5,541 nucleotides of DNA, taken from NCBI GenBank assembly GCA_025454565.1, contig JALOOE010000199.1:1-5541 (forward strand), given 5' to 3'. Every line of letters begins with the position of its first letter. Within the stretch, counting starts at the first letter, position 1. This DNA comes from Anaerolineae bacterium (GTDB lineage: Bacteria; Chloroflexota; Anaerolineae; CG2-30-64-16). Shown here piece by piece: positions 5,110 through 5,541 of the stretch. The notes beneath the pieces are model-generated. The model ran no database searches. It was not told the DNA's origin and worked only from the letters and a program-made list of their open reading frames with translations. The position numbers and the translations under genes are program-made.

Positions 5110-5541
5110 ATGACCCAATCCGCCATCCCCGATCCCCAATCCGCCATCCTTTCCGGCCTGCGCGTGGTTGACATGACCGAGGCGCTCGCCGGGCCGTTCT
5201 GCACGATGTACCTGGGCGACCTGGGCGCCGATGTGATCAAGGTCGAGCGCCGCGGCGTCGGCGATCAGACGCGCGGCTGGGCCCCGCCTTATGTCAATGG
5301 CGAGTCGGCCTATTTCATGTCCACCAACCGCAACAAGCGCAGCATCACCCTGGACGTCAAGACGCCGGAAGGCCGCGAGATCATCCGGCGGCTGGTGGAC
5401 GGGGCCGATATCTTCATCAACAACCTGCCCCGGCTCAGCTCGATGCAGGAGCTCGCGCTCGATCCTGAAAGCTGTCTGGTGCGCAATCCCCGGCTGATCC
5501 ACGTCGCCATCAGCGGCTTCGGGCATACCGGCCCGCGCGCC
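5110..5541 (+). CDS. CaiB/BaiF class III CoA-transferase, N-terminal part (3' end outside window)
   Basis: The first 144 residues of a family III CoA-transferase, normally about 380-410 residues; these enzymes move CoA between carboxylic acids in the cytoplasm. Diagnostic stretches: LSGLRVVDMTEALAGPFCTMYLGDLGADVIKVER (residues 14-47 as a block), GDQTRGWAPPYVNGESAYF, NRNKRSITLDVKTPEGREII, a GADIF strand, and NPRLIHVAISGFGHTGP near the right edge. The catalytic Asp (about residue 169) lies beyond the window, and substrate cannot be told. The region usually reading ENFRPG..LGL is INNLPRLSSMQELAL here, a mild departure. ATG 5110 is the only suitable start before the GLRVVD core, yet it has no recognisable ribosome binding site: arrays G and H lie directly before and after it. 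Residues 2-13 (TQSAIPDPQSAI) are encoded by array H. Confidence 0.9.
   Translation, partial: MTQSAIPDPQSAILSGLRVVDMTEALAGPFCTMYLGDLGADVIKVERRGVGDQTRGWAPPYVNGESAYFMSTNRNKRSITLDVKTPEGREIIRRLVDGADIFINNLPRLSSMQELALDPESCLVRNPRLIHVAISGFGHTGPRA
5114..5148 (+). repeat. Heptad array H at the CoA-transferase N-terminus (CCCAATC/CGCCATC, 5 units)
   Basis: CCCAATC, CGCCATC, CCCGATC, CCCAATC, CGCCATC, beginning one base after the start codon. The first two units recur exactly 21 bp later, so recombination between them would remove seven codons in frame. Translated as part of TQSAIPDPQSAI. Both orientations of these units are stop-free. Confidence 0.88.

Noticed and set aside
5077..5526. Antisense open frame opposite the CoA-transferase
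   Set aside because: Opposite a clear CaiB/BaiF N-terminus; its last residues read the repeat arrays.

Overview
This GC-rich bacterial window carries six tightly packed genes, all on the + strand. In order they are: the 3' end of a MobA/MocA-like molybdenum-cofactor nucleotidyltransferase (cut by the left edge), a DinB-like four-helix metalloprotein, a complete bacterial-type prolyl-tRNA synthetase (proS), a uroporphyrinogen-decarboxylase-superfamily protein that is not HemE, an XdhC/CoxI-family protein, and the 5' part of a CaiB/BaiF (class III) CoA-transferase (cut by the right edge). The organism cannot be named from this sequence. The gene mix, high GC and abundant heptanucleotide repeats would fit an uncultured Chloroflexota-like bacterium, but that is a weak inference.

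Layout: 3-236 MobA/MocA-like tail; 268-789 DinB-like; 801-2522 proS, 11 bp after DinB with its ribosome binding site touching the DinB stop; 2523-2656 repeat-filled spacer; 2657-3727 UROD-like, best started at GTG 2657; 3727-4974 XdhC, overlapping the UROD stop by one base (TGATG); 4975-5109 repeat-filled spacer; 5110 to the right edge, CoA-transferase. Likely transcription units are DinB-proS and UROD-xdhC, each bounded by repeat arrays. I see no RNA gene, CRISPR array, transposase, convincing promoter or hairpin terminator.

Function: the MobA/MocA-like and XdhC families both serve maturation of molybdenum hydroxylases (xanthine dehydrogenase / CO dehydrogenase type). With the UROD-like protein and the CoA-transferase, the neighbourhood hints at catabolism using a molybdenum hydroxylase, although no hydroxylase subunit lies in the window. 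DinB-proS looks like an unrelated housekeeping insert.

The most unusual feature is a set of eight short tandem arrays, nearly all with a 7-bp unit, from about six sequence families: CACGTTT (three arrays), GACCAAR, TTCGTCA, AGGGGTC/AGGAGGC, AGCGAAT(C) with GGGAGAGT, and CCCAATC/CGCCATC. Some fill the spacers. Others lie in frame inside genes: two insertions in XdhC linkers, the XdhC C-terminal tail including its stop codon, the first codons of the CoA-transferase, and the stop of the MobA/MocA-like gene. Arrays inside reading frames are in stop-free orientations, whereas the array at the MobA/MocA-like 3' end carries a stop in its sense direction.
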